Below are positions 1-8,303 of a stretch of 64,000 nucleotides of DNA, piece by piece. This DNA is from Sphingomonas sp. (GTDB lineage: Bacteria; Pseudomonadota; Alphaproteobacteria; Sphingomonadales; Sphingomonadaceae). The stretch spans positions 379,001 through 443,000 of the forward strand of contig JAHBZH010000001.1 in NCBI GenBank assembly GCA_019635535.1, in the 5' to 3' direction. Every line of letters begins with the position of its first letter. Positions within the stretch are counted from its first letter, which is position 1. A model generated the notes under the pieces. It was not told the DNA's origin, made no database searches, and saw only the letters and a program-made list of their open reading frames with translations. A program made the translations under genes and the position numbers.

Positions 1-3000
1 GTCGTGCCGGCGCCGCCGGCGCCGCCGACCGCGGTCGAGGTCATGGTGAGCGACGCCACGCGCAACGTGCCGTTCAGGCTGTTCGCTTCTGCGACGATCA
101 GGTCGCCGGCGGCAGCATTGCCGCCAGCGGCGCCGGTGCCGCTCGCAGAGGTGCCGCCGGCACCCCCGACGGCGGAATTGTCGAGACTGGCCGACGCCAG
201 CTCGATCAGGCTGTCTTCCGGACCGTTGAAGGCGGAGATGGCGACCGAACCGCCCTGGCCGTTGCCGCCAGGGCCGGATGCGCCCGCGCCGCCCGTGCCC
301 CGTGATTTCAGGGTCGCGGAATTGCCGGTCACGGTGCCGCCGAACGAGGAAAGGAACGATCCGCCCGAAGGCGCCACGACCGGCGAATTGACCTGTATCC
401 CGCCGGTGCCGGCACCGCCGGTCGCGCCGTTGCCGCCAAGCCCGTCGCTGAGAATGACGGCATCGTCGAAGCTCAATTCGCCGCCAATGGACACATAGAC
501 AGTCGCGGCGCCGCCCGTGCCCGCGCCCCCCGTACCTGTCCCGCCCGTGCCGCCAACGCCGCTCACCCCGGCGAAGAGATCGCCGAAGCCCACTTGCCCG
601 CCGCGCGCGGAAATTTCGATGAAGCCACCGGTGCCGTCCCCGCCGGAAACGCCGCCGGCGCCGCCCGCTCCGGACGCGGCGAACACGGTATCCCCGAACG
701 TTGCGCTGGCGGGTGCGCTCGAGCCGTACCCCGACTCTTGCGTTCCGGCGCGAATATCACCGCCGAACCCCGCGCCGCCGGCGTTCGTGCCGGTGCCGCC
801 GAGCCCGTTGGCGCTGGCAGCGACATCACCGAACTCGATCGCACCGCCGCCCTCCTGGGCGACGATGTAGATGGAGCCGCCCTGGCCCTCGCCGCCAACG
901 GCGCCGTCGCCGCCCTCGCCGAACGCGGTGATGGCCACGGAATCAGCCGTCAGGATCGAGCCCGGCGAGCTGAAAGCGATCAGGTCGATCGAGCCGCCCG
1001 TCCCCGTGCCGCCGACCGTGCCGTCCTCACTATTGCCGCCGAAGCCGCCCAGATCGACGCTGATCGCGCCGAGGTCGATCTGGCCGGCGCCGGCACCGGC
1101 GGACATGAAACCGCCCACCCCTTCGCCACCCGTCGGCCCCGCGCCGCCCTGGCCCGAAAGATCCACCGCCATCGACGAGCCGAGCGCGACGTTCCCGCTG
1201 AAGGCGCTGATGAACAGATCGCCGCCGAAGCCAGCGCCCGCGACGGCGCTTCCGTCCGGCTCCTCGATCGCGCCGCCGGTGCCGCGCGCGACGATCTGGC
1301 CGGCGCCCGCGAACGAAACGGAACCGGAGAATGCGTTGATCGACACGGTGCCGCCCGACCCGCCCGCGCCCTGGCCGGTTTCCAGCCCGTTCGACCGGCT
1401 GCCGGTGCCGCTGACATCGACGAACAGACCGCCGTCGACGGTAATGCTGCCCGTCTGGGCGGAGACGATCGCGTCGCCGCCGAAGCCGTTGCCGCCGAGA
1501 TCGGGTACATAATCGGTGACCGCGCCTTCGCCGGTCGCCGTCATCGTCAGATCGCCGCCGATCGCGATGGCCCCGTTCCCGGTCGTCACGACCCGGACGA
1601 TGCCGCCGAAGCCATCCCCGGCCTCGAAATCGTCGTCGTTCTCGAACTCGCCGACCGCGGACGCATCGAGCGAGGCGTTGCCGGCGATCGTGACCGATTC
1701 GCCGTTTTCTGCCGTGATCTCGGCGATGCCACCGGTCACGTCGACGCCGAGCGGGGCGAATTCGCCCTGCCCGACACCGGCGCCGACGCCGTAGCCGCTT
1801 TCGAATTCCAGTGCGCCATAAGCGGTGAGGCTGACATTGCCGCCAACCGTGACCGTGCCGTTCACCGCGCCGAGCTGTGCCCGTTCAAAGGCCTCGGCGG
1901 TATAATCGCCGGTGAAGGACAGGGGACCGTCCTCGCTGGTCGCGATCACGTTGCGCGTCGCCCGCGCGAACACGTCCGATGTGAAGCTGCCGCCCGTGAT
2001 GTAGATGTTCGATTCGGCATATTTGGCTTCGCTGCCGAGCTGGCCGTTCTCGATGTTGAAGCCGGCGGACAGGACGATCTGGCCATTCTCGATGCTCGCC
2101 GAGACCGCCTCGTCGAAGCCGACAGATCCCGAAACCAGCATGTTCGCCACGGCAAAACTGTCGAGCGGCGCTGTGACCATGAAAATCCGGTGCGGGTCGC
2201 CTGCGCCCGTGCTGGCCGGCCCGCCGGTCGTCCCGGTATGGATGATCGGCGTCTCGTTGAAGCTGCCGAGGTTGACGACGATGTCGAACAAACCATCGTT
2301 GATCGTGTAGGAAACGTCCTGCGCGCCGATATAGGCCGCGGTGCCGTTCACATAGGTGCTGCCGCCATGATCGACGAACGATCCGGCAAGGACCACGTAG
2401 CTGCCTTCCGCGGTCGCCCGGATCTGCGCGCCGGGCTCGGTGACGACCCCCGCGCTGGTGAACGAGCCCATGTCGAGGCCGCCGCCGGAATTGATGAAAT
2501 CGCCATAGCCGGTCTCGTCGAACACATTGAGCGTCGTCAGCACCAGATTGCCGACATCGAACACAGCCGTCGATCCGACGATGATGCCGCCCGTATTCTG
2601 GAAGATCACAGTGCCGCCAGGATTGCCGTCGATCCGGCTCAGGACCGTGCCGTCGAAGCGCACCGGACCGCCGTCGAGCGAGAAGATGCGGTTCAGCACC
2701 GCGAAATTGGTGACTCCGGAGCCGTTCTGGAACGTCGCCACGCTGCCGGTGGGCAGGAAATCGGTTTCCGCCCTGTTCCAGTTGATGATCGCGGTGGACG
2801 AGTTGACCGTGATCGTTTCCGCCCCCGGCGTGGGTGTCGTGTTGCGCGAAAAGTCGACGCTTCCCGCCTGGACGGACGGATTGGCGTCGTTGAGCTGGAA
2901 CGCTTGGGCCGAGGCTTTGTCGCCATGCGCGGCCAGCGCCAGGGTCGAGGCCGTCGCGCAGCCGACGAGCAGGTGCCGGCGCCAGGCGTCGCGGCGGGTG

Positions 3001-3041
3001 GCGGCACGACAGGGAACGGGATGAAGGAAGCGAGCCATCAT
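1..3041 (-). CDS. Two-partner secretion exoprotein (TpsA, filamentous-haemagglutinin-like), 3' part outside window
   Basis: This is a large secreted surface protein, presumably an adhesin, exported by the TpsB encoded just upstream. The frame is open from the ATG at 3041 to the window edge, over 1,000 codons, and its C-terminus is not visible. The first 45 or so residues form a long basic signal peptide. The next stretch has the look of the haemagglutination (TPS) domain: 'SRIDGNPGGTVIFQ', then 'NTGGIIVG', then 'VGNLVLTTLNV'. The usual NPNG(I/L) motif appears here as NTGGI. From about residue 500 the protein is built of degenerate repeats of about 50 residues, rich in GG, GAGG and GTGG with short beta-strand segments, as expected of a beta-helix stalk. 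The ATG overlaps the tpsB stop (TGATGATG), so translation is probably coupled; the next codon is also ATG. Confidence 0.85.
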   Translation of the reverse strand, partial: MMARFLHPVPCRAATRRDAWRRHLLVGCATASTLALAAHGDKASAQAFQLNDANPSVQAGSVDFSRNTTPTPGAETITVNSSTAIINWNRAETDFLPTGSVATFQNGSGVTNFAVLNRIFSLDGGPVRFDGTVLSRIDGNPGGTVIFQNTGGIIVGSTAVFDVGNLVLTTLNVFDETGYGDFINSGGGLDMGSFTSAGVVTEPGAQIRATAEGSYVVLAGSFVDHGGSTYVNGTAAYIGAQDVSYTINDGLFDIVVNLGSFNETPIIHTGTTGGPASTGAGDPHRIFMVTAPLDSFAVANMLVSGSVGFDEAVSASIENGQIVLSAGFNIENGQLGSEAKYAESNIYITGGSFTSDVFARATRNVIATSEDGPLSFTGDYTAEAFERAQLGAVNGTVTVGGNVSLTAYGALEFESGYGVGAGVGQGEFAPLGVDVTGGIAEITAENGESVTIAGNASLDASAVGEFENDDDFEAGDGFGGIVRVVTTGNGAIAIGGDLTMTATGEGAVTDYVPDLGGNGFGGDAIVSAQTGSITVDGGLFVDVSGTGSRSNGLETGQGAGGSGGTVSINAFSGSVSFAGAGQIVARGTGGAIEEPDGSAVAGAGFGGDLFISAFSGNVALGSSMAVDLSGQGGAGPTGGEGVGGFMSAGAGAGQIDLGAISVDLGGFGGNSEDGTVGGTGTGGSIDLIAFSSPGSILTADSVAITAFGEGGDGAVGGEGQGGSIYIVAQEGGGAIEFGDVAASANGLGGTGTNAGGAGFGGDIRAGTQESGYGSSAPASATFGDTVFAASGAGGAGGVSGGDGTGGFIEISARGGQVGFGDLFAGVSGVGGTGGTGTGGAGTGGAATVYVSIGGELSFDDAVILSDGLGGNGATGGAGTGGIQVNSPVVAPSGGSFLSSFGGTVTGNSATLKSRGTGGAGASGPGGNGQGGSVAISAFNGPEDSLIELASASLDNSAVGGAGGTSASGTGAAGGNAAAGDLIVAEANSLNGTLRVASLTMTSTAVGGAGGAGT
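60..1560 (-). repeat. Glycine-rich tandem repeat region within tpsA
   Basis: On the minus strand this part encodes successive degenerate units of about 45-57 residues. Each has a Gly-rich turn (for example 'GGDGAVGGEGQGGSI' near 871-960) followed by alternating hydrophobic residues. On the plus strand it reads as runs of gccgcc and ccg. Units are not identical, so this is old duplication and not a recent tandem array. Edges are approximate. Confidence 0.6.
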
Positions 3042-4873
3042 CAGAAACTCCATGGCCACAAACGGGTGGTGAACGTGATCAGGAAGCGGGGATCGCCGCG
3101 CTCGACCTGCAGACCAGCGCGTTGCAGCGGCACTGCGAGCGTGGCTTCGATGCGGAACTTGTCGCCATAAGCGGCCCGGACGCCGCCGCCGGCCGAGCTC
3201 AATTCCTGACGCGGGACGGGCGCCACGATATCCTCGTTCCAGGCCCAGCCATGATCGAAGAAGACGAACGGCTGAAATGCCCAGGCGTCGCGCGAACGGG
3301 GGTAGGCGCTGCCGTAGCGCAGCTCGGCCTGGAAGCCGATGCCGCTGTCGCCCAGGATCGTGCCCGGATCGTAGCCACGGCCGAATGTATAATTGCCGCC
3401 CGAAATCTCCTCGAAGGCGAGCAGCGGATCGCCGCTATATTGGGCGCGCGCGCCCAGCGACATGGTGATTTCCGGTATCGGACGATATTCGCCATAAACG
3501 CCGCCGCGGATCACCGTCGCGGTCGGATCGCCTTCGAAGCGGCTGGGCGGGACGATTCCCGGCGCCAGGCAGTTGACGAAGCCCGGACCGCACGGATCGG
3601 ACGCACCGAAAAGATCCAGCCCCTGGCGGATTTCGACATTGCCGCCGAACCGCCAGCGCGGCTCCACCGCCGTGTAGCGCAGATTGCCGGGATCGATTCC
3701 GACCGCGTCGAAATCGAGCCGCGCGAAGGCGACGCGCAACCGATCCCGGTTGAGATCCAGTCCGTTGAATTCGACGTCCTGGTTGATGACATCGAGCCCG
3801 ATCCCGCCGCGCAGCGTCCGATCGATCCGGCGGACGAAAGGGTAGCTCGCCTGCAGGGTCGCGAGCAGGGTGCGCGCGCGGATATCGACATTGGGATCAC
3901 CGATATCGGGCCGCCCCCAAGCGTAGGTGAACTGGCCGCCGATCGCCAGGCCCTCGCCCCCGATCCGGAAATCGTGCGCGAGCTGGAGCGTGCGCTGTTC
4001 CTCGAAATCGGCGGTGGAGAAGAAGGACAGGGTGGTCCTGTCGCCCATGCCGGTCAGACCGAAGAATTGCGCGCGCGCCAGGCCGCCCCAGCGGCCGAGC
4101 TGCTTCGATCCGTAATTCTGGATGCTGAGATCGGCGAGCGCGGTGGTTCGCAGCACCGTGACTTCGCCGATCACCTCGCCGCGCGCGGTGCCAGCGGAGC
4201 GCAGGGCAAGCCGGACATTGTAGCCCGGCAGGTCACCGGCGAGGAGCAGATAGCGCTCCGCCCGGAAGCGGTTGAACACCTCGTCCTCGGTCAGGCGATC
4301 CAGATAGGCCGCGATCGTCCGCTCCGCGCGTCCGGCATCGCCGCGCACCCGCAGGCCGACGAGGCGCGCCTGCAGGACCCGGAAGCGCACATTGCCGTCG
4401 GCGATGCGCTGCTCGGGCACCTCCACCACCGCGACATAGCCGGCCTCGCGCAGGATCGCCGCCGCGCGATCGCGGATCTCGCAAACGACCGAAACGGAAT
4501 GTTCACGCCCGACAAAGGGAAGGAAGGCCGGCCGCAGATCCTGCTGTGACAGCCCGCGCAGATCGTCGAAGACGGCGTCGTTCAGGGTGAAGCGGATATT
4601 CGCATATTCCGGCCGGTCGAGTGCGCAGGGCGCCCGGGGCACGCCCTCGTCGATGGTCAGCCGGGCGCGGGGCGGCGGGGCGGAATCGGGAACAGGGCGC
4701 TCCACCTCCTCGCGCGTCGGCGGCACAGGCGCGACCTGGGCCTGAACGGCCGTCGCCAGCATCGCGGCGCAGCCCGACACCAGGACGGCACGGATCACAC
4801 GGAGCGGATGCCCATGAAAATGCCGGCGCGGGACGGCATCGTCCACACGGTCATCTTCCGCCGACAAGACCAT
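3041..4873 (-). CDS. Two-partner secretion outer-membrane transporter TpsB (ShlB/FhaC/HecB family)
   Basis: This is an Omp85-superfamily barrel that moves the TpsA exoprotein across the outer membrane. I place the start at the ATG at 4873 (610 aa) because a purine-rich GAGGGGGG lies just upstream; an in-frame start further up at 4948 would add 25 residues without a good ribosome site. A signal peptide follows, ending near 'AVQAQ', then a proline-rich linker, a POTRA-type domain (about residues 65-145) and the ShlB barrel. The last residue is Phe, as is typical of outer-membrane barrels. The gene lies immediately upstream of tpsA with overlapping stop and start, the normal TPS operon order. 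Confidence 0.9.
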   Translation of the reverse strand: MVLSAEDDRVDDAVPRRHFHGHPLRVIRAVLVSGCAAMLATAVQAQVAPVPPTREEVERPVPDSAPPPRARLTIDEGVPRAPCALDRPEYANIRFTLNDAVFDDLRGLSQQDLRPAFLPFVGREHSVSVVCEIRDRAAAILREAGYVAVVEVPEQRIADGNVRFRVLQARLVGLRVRGDAGRAERTIAAYLDRLTEDEVFNRFRAERYLLLAGDLPGYNVRLALRSAGTARGEVIGEVTVLRTTALADLSIQNYGSKQLGRWGGLARAQFFGLTGMGDRTTLSFFSTADFEEQRTLQLAHDFRIGGEGLAIGGQFTYAWGRPDIGDPNVDIRARTLLATLQASYPFVRRIDRTLRGGIGLDVINQDVEFNGLDLNRDRLRVAFARLDFDAVGIDPGNLRYTAVEPRWRFGGNVEIRQGLDLFGASDPCGPGFVNCLAPGIVPPSRFEGDPTATVIRGGVYGEYRPIPEITMSLGARAQYSGDPLLAFEEISGGNYTFGRGYDPGTILGDSGIGFQAELRYGSAYPRSRDAWAFQPFVFFDHGWAWNEDIVAPVPRQELSSAGGGVRAAYGDKFRIEATLAVPLQRAGLQVERGDPRFLITFTTRLWPWSF

Positions 4874-4966
4874 ATGCACACCCCCCTCATTGGTACACTG
4901 GATCTCTATGAGAAGCGGCTGGCATAGCAGATCATATCGGGGGGCCAAACCCCGAATAATCGAATG

Positions 4967-5533
4967 TTACGGAGGCGTTGCGGAATCTTCCTGCGACGCA
5001 AACTGGGGATTGAGGTCGCGCACGTGCAGAAGGAAGGAGCGAGGCCGTTTCATCAGGCGATCGACATATTCGACGCGCAGCCCGACCGTCTCGGCGATCC
5101 GCGCGACGAAATGGACGCAGTTGCGCCGGTTGAGATTGTACGACGGCTGGGCGCGATCGCGCCATTCCGCCACCACCGCCATCACCGCATGATATTGCGC
5201 ATCGTTCAGCGTCAGCGCGAACTGCCGATCGCTGCGCGCGATCTGACGCGGCCCTTCGACGACCACCTCGCCGGCGACCGAGCCCCACAATATCGCCGGC
5301 GTGATCGCCTTGGCGGTGAAGCCGTAGCTGGTATCGATCTCTTCGCCGGTCGAATCGATCGTGCCACGCAGGCTGACGAAGGCATGGGGGAAATTGTTGC
5401 CGCCGAGCTCACGCGAATAGAAGGCGATCTCGACGGCCGCCTGGGCGGGTGCGCCGATCATCAGCAGCACCAGCATCCACAAGGCGCTGCGGGCAGGCCG
5501 CGCGATCGTCAGGAAGCCGGCCATTTCCTTCAT
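4967..5533 (-). CDS. Secreted LRAT-like / permuted NlpC-P60-fold protein (putative)
   Basis: This is a 188-residue protein with an N-terminal signal peptide ending around 'APAQAA'. I do not recognise a named family, but two motifs stand out: a His in 'NNFPHAFVSL' (H50) and 'RRNCVHFVARIAE' (C139, H141). The order His, then Asn-Cys-x-His-Phe matches lecithin:retinol acyltransferase-like and circularly permuted papain-fold enzymes, whose signature is NCEHF. A role as periplasmic acyltransferase, amidase or thiol hydrolase is inference. The start is uncertain: ATG at 5533, ATG at 5524 and GTG at 5569 are all in frame and none has a strong ribosome site. It lies just downstream of a 58-codon ORF on the same strand. 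Confidence 0.6.
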   Translation of the reverse strand: MKEMAGFLTIARPARSALWMLVLLMIGAPAQAAVEIAFYSRELGGNNFPHAFVSLRGTIDSTGEEIDTSYGFTAKAITPAILWGSVAGEVVVEGPRQIARSDRQFALTLNDAQYHAVMAVVAEWRDRAQPSYNLNRRNCVHFVARIAETVGLRVEYVDRLMKRPRSFLLHVRDLNPQFASQEDSATPP

Positions 5534-5549
5534 CTGCCGGAAAGCCGGG

Positions 5550-5726
5550 TCATCCCCGGCCAATGACACCCTTCGCCGCGCGCCCGGCGGCGGCGGCAGG
5601 CCCCTTTGAGCGTCGCGCGATCGCTTTCAGGCGGCGGCGGCGCAATATCGCGACAAGTTCGATCGCGCCGAAGACCACGAAGGGCAGCGCGCATAGCGCC
5701 ACCGCCCAGACCCATTCATCCTGCAA
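5550..5726 (-). CDS. Small single-pass membrane protein, TTG start
   Basis: This short reading frame encodes 58 residues: a short acidic start (MQDEW), one hydrophobic helix (about residues 6-26, 'WAVALCALPFVVFGAIELVA') and a strongly basic tail (RRRRLKAIARRSKG). The start codon is TTG, seven bases after AGGGA. It ends 16 bases before the ATG of the LRAT-like gene, so the two probably share a transcript. The positive-inside rule puts the basic tail in the cytoplasm. I do not recognise a family; the call rests on hydrophobicity, ribosome site and position. Confidence 0.5.
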   Translation of the reverse strand: MQDEWVWAVALCALPFVVFGAIELVAILRRRRLKAIARRSKGPAAAAGRAAKGVIGRG

Positions 5727-5901
5727 TTCCAGGTCCCTGTCGATTCATGGACATTGACGGTGTCTGATAGTCGGCCAACCAAGGCGGCACAAGGGCGCCC
5801 GCCTCGGGTCAGCGCATCGGAGCGATTGAACGGGGCGCCCGGCGCGCCTATCTGGCGGCCTTCCTCAAGCCTTGCAGCGATTGTTCCGCGACGTTCCAGC
5901 C

Positions 5902-6663
5902 ATGCCCGTCCAACGCCTCCTCGATCTCGTCAGGAAACGTCCGTCCGCCGGGGGCAGCATCCCGGACGGGCGGCGCGTCTATGCGGTGGGCGATATTCAC
6001 GGCCGGCTCGACCTGCTCGACGCTCTGCTCGCGGAGATCGAGTCGGACAATGCCTCGCGCGGACCGGCGGACACGCTTGTCATCTTCCTCGGGGACCTTG
6101 TCGATCGCGGCCCCGATTCGCGCGGCGTGGTCGAGCGGCTGATCGCCTACAGCAAGGGCCCGGCTCCCACCCGCTTCCTGATGGGCAATCACGAGGAAGT
6201 GTTCCTGCGCGCGGTCGGCGGCGACCTTAAGGCGCTCAAATTCCTCATCCGGATCGGCGGCCGCGCGACGATCCTGAGCTATGGCATCGACGAGGCCGAA
6301 TATCGGAGCCTCGATTATGACGGCCTTGCGGCGGCGCTCAGGGCGCGGGTGCCGTCGGAGCATGTCGCCTTCCTGTCCGCGTTCGAGGAATGGATCGAGA
6401 TGGGCGATTATCTGTTCGTCCACGCGGGCGTGCGTCCCGGCGTCGATCTCGCCGAACAGCGCGGCAGCGACCTGCGCTGGATCCGCGACGATTTCCTTCT
6501 CCACCGCGACAGCTTCGGCAAGCTGGTCGTGCATGGCCACAGCATCACGAAGGATGTGGACCTGCGCTCCAACCGGATCGGCATCGATACCGGCGCCTAT
6601 GAAAGCGGCAAGCTGACCGCGATCGCCCTGGAGGGCGCGGAGCGCTGGTTCCTATCGACCTGA
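5902..6663 (+). CDS. Serine/threonine-type protein phosphatase (calcineurin-like metallophosphoesterase)
   Basis: This 253-residue enzyme carries the full PPP-family metal-binding set: 'GDIHG' near residue 34, 'GDLVDRG' near 67, 'GNHE' near 95, a His in 'FVHAG' and 'HGHS' near 213. It resembles bacterial PrpA/PP1-like phosphatases that remove phosphate from Ser/Thr or Tyr, or hydrolyse Ap4A-type substrates. The substrate cannot be told from sequence. I start at the ATG at 5902; an in-frame TTG at 5872 would add ten residues that look untranslated. The stop overlaps the end of the convergent M48 gene by 12 bases. Confidence 0.9.
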   Translation: MPVQRLLDLVRKRPSAGGSIPDGRRVYAVGDIHGRLDLLDALLAEIESDNASRGPADTLVIFLGDLVDRGPDSRGVVERLIAYSKGPAPTRFLMGNHEEVFLRAVGGDLKALKFLIRIGGRATILSYGIDEAEYRSLDYDGLAAALRARVPSEHVAFLSAFEEWIEMGDYLFVHAGVRPGVDLAEQRGSDLRWIRDDFLLHRDSFGKLVVHGHSITKDVDLRSNRIGIDTGAYESGKLTAIALEGAERWFLST

Positions 6664-7683
6664 ATCTTCGCCGGCCGGCGCGGCGATGGGAGGCGCAGGA
6701 ATTTCGCCAAGCGCGCGGGCGCGGCGCACGGCTTCGACTTCGCGGCGGATCAGCGCCACCCGGGTGCGCCAGCTGCCGTGCGTCGGGCTGCCCAGGAAAT
6801 TGAGCCCGCGCCGCCCGAAGCGCTCCCAGAAGGCAAGGGCGGCGCCGAGATCGTATCCCGCGCGATCGAGCAGATAGACGGCGAACCGGTCGGCCTCCTG
6901 CTCGGTCTCGCGGGTCAGCCGGGCATTGCGCCCGAATTGGCGAAGCACTCCTCGCTGGATGCCGGCCGCGTCCAGACGGGCGCGATGGCGCAGGATGTTG
7001 TGCGCGAGCTCGTGGGCGAGCACGGCGGCGAGCTCGTCGTCCGATCCGACATAGGCCCCGATCGCACTCGTCACCTGGACATAGCGCCCGTCGGCCAGCG
7101 CGTTGAGCCGGCGCGACGGGATGAGCTGGAACCGCGACGCGCACCCGCGCGCGCCGCGGACCTCGACCTCCAGCCTCCCGCCCCCGCGCCGCAGGCCGAT
7201 GACGGCGACACGATCGGCAAAGGCCGCCTCGAGCGCTTCCAGAAGCGCTTCCATCCGCTCGAACGTGCGCGGCTCATCCGGCCGGCCGGCCGGCAGGGCG
7301 GTGCCGTCGAGATCGAGAATGATGTCGTCGCGGCGCACGCCCGCTTGTTCCGCCGGGCCGCCTTCGGCCAGCGCGAGCACGCCGGGGCCGGCATCGATGC
7401 CGAAGGCGCGAATCGCGGCGTCGCGAAAATCGGCGCCATATTGCGACAGGTCGTGAAGCGCGATCCCGGGCAGCCATGCCGTCGTCGCGCACAGATCGAC
7501 CCCGGCCACCGCGAGCCGATGCCCGACCGTGGCGACGCGCGCATCCAGGTCGCGCATCGCCGACAGGGATTCGATGCGCGATCCCGCCTGCCCGAAAGCA
7601 GGCCCGGCAAGTCCGGCCGCAAACATGACGGCGGCAAGGGCAAGTCGCCCCGAGGAAGCAATAGTCAAGATTTCATGCTGCAC
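6652..7683 (-). CDS. PDZ-containing M48 family metalloprotease
   Basis: This 343-residue secreted or membrane-anchored zinc protease has an N-terminal signal sequence ('VMFAAGLAGPAFGQ'), a PDZ-like domain (about residues 95-175, with 'GGPAEQAGVRRDDIILDLDG') and an M48 catalytic domain with the zinc motif 'HELAH' at 224-228 and the third ligand in 'EQEAD' at 261-265. M48 enzymes of this sort act in envelope protein quality control. The apparent start is GTG at 7683; a later ATG at 7629 would cut into the signal peptide. It faces the phosphatase gene tail to tail. Confidence 0.88.
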   Translation of the reverse strand: MQHEILTIASSGRLALAAVMFAAGLAGPAFGQAGSRIESLSAMRDLDARVATVGHRLAVAGVDLCATTAWLPGIALHDLSQYGADFRDAAIRAFGIDAGPGVLALAEGGPAEQAGVRRDDIILDLDGTALPAGRPDEPRTFERMEALLEALEAAFADRVAVIGLRRGGGRLEVEVRGARGCASRFQLIPSRRLNALADGRYVQVTSAIGAYVGSDDELAAVLAHELAHNILRHRARLDAAGIQRGVLRQFGRNARLTRETEQEADRFAVYLLDRAGYDLGAALAFWERFGRRGLNFLGSPTHGSWRTRVALIRREVEAVRRARALGEIPAPPIAAPAGEDSGR

Positions 7684-7908
7684 ATTGCTGAAACACTACC
7701 TTTGCGATATCTACAATTAATGATGACTTAACCATTTCTGAGCGAAAGCAGGTGCGCGTTACTCCAATCGCGGCCGTCGTTCTCTCGCCGAAATGTCTTG
7801 CAAATCGGCAACAGTATGTTTGCGGGTGGTCGGGAGCGCGGTTTTGGGGTTGTCATATCATCATCGCTGTGGCAGTGCCGCTTCTGCCAGCTCAGCAGGG
7901 AGTTTGAA

Positions 7909-8157
7909 ATGAGTTTCAAGAAGGCATCTATGGTGGCGATGCTCGCGGTCTCGATGGCCAGCACGCCGGTTCTGGCGCAGACCGCCACGTCTGCCTCCTC
8001 GCTCTCGGTAGCGGCTCAGTCGCGCGCTGGTGCGGACATGGATTCGGCCGATGCGGTCAACGGCGGCTGGTTCATCCCGCTGCTCGCGATCCTCGCCGTT
8101 GTCGGCGGTGTCATCGCTCTCACCAGCGGTGGTGACGACGCGCCCACGAGCCCGTAG
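7909..8157 (+). CDS. Small secreted/membrane protein of unknown function
   Basis: This 82-residue protein has a cleavable signal peptide (cleavage near 'STPVLAQ'), a short Ser/Ala-rich stretch, a single hydrophobic segment ('FIPLLAILAVVGGVIALTSG') and an acidic tail ending GGDDAPTSP. The ATG follows AGGGAG at good spacing, which decides this start over earlier in-frame codons. It sits alone, just ahead of the EPS genes, and is closed by a strong terminator. Small proteins of this build are common in sphingomonads, but I know no assigned function. Confidence 0.75.
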   Translation: MSFKKASMVAMLAVSMASTPVLAQTATSASSLSVAAQSRAGADMDSADAVNGGWFIPLLAILAVVGGVIALTSGGDDAPTSP

Positions 8158-8180
8158 TCGCGCCGACAGGCATGAAAAGA

Positions 8181-8208
8181 AATAGCGGCCTTCGGGCCGC
8201 TATTTTTT
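8181..8208 (+). terminator. Rho-independent terminator after the small secreted protein
   Basis: A perfect 10-bp stem AATAGCGGCC / GGCCGCTATT closes a TTCG tetraloop and is followed by a run of Ts. It lies 23 bases after the stop at 8157 and separates that gene from the EPS genes that follow. Confidence 0.93.
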
Positions 8209-8303
8209 CGCCCTGAGATACCGTAGGGCATTGCCGGAGACCAATCGAAATATGGCCGCGCGACCGCGTCGGCTGCAAGGGCCGAGGGCCACAGAGACTT
8301 TCC

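Noticed and set aside
594..3170. 858-codon open frame on the plus strand
   Set aside because: It is antisense to tpsA, runs past its start and has an Ala/Arg/Asp-rich composition typical of frames opposite GC-rich genes. No domain is visible.
3122..4549. 475-codon plus-strand open frame
   Set aside because: Antisense to tpsB, which has a clear POTRA/barrel sequence. The plus-strand product is low-complexity.
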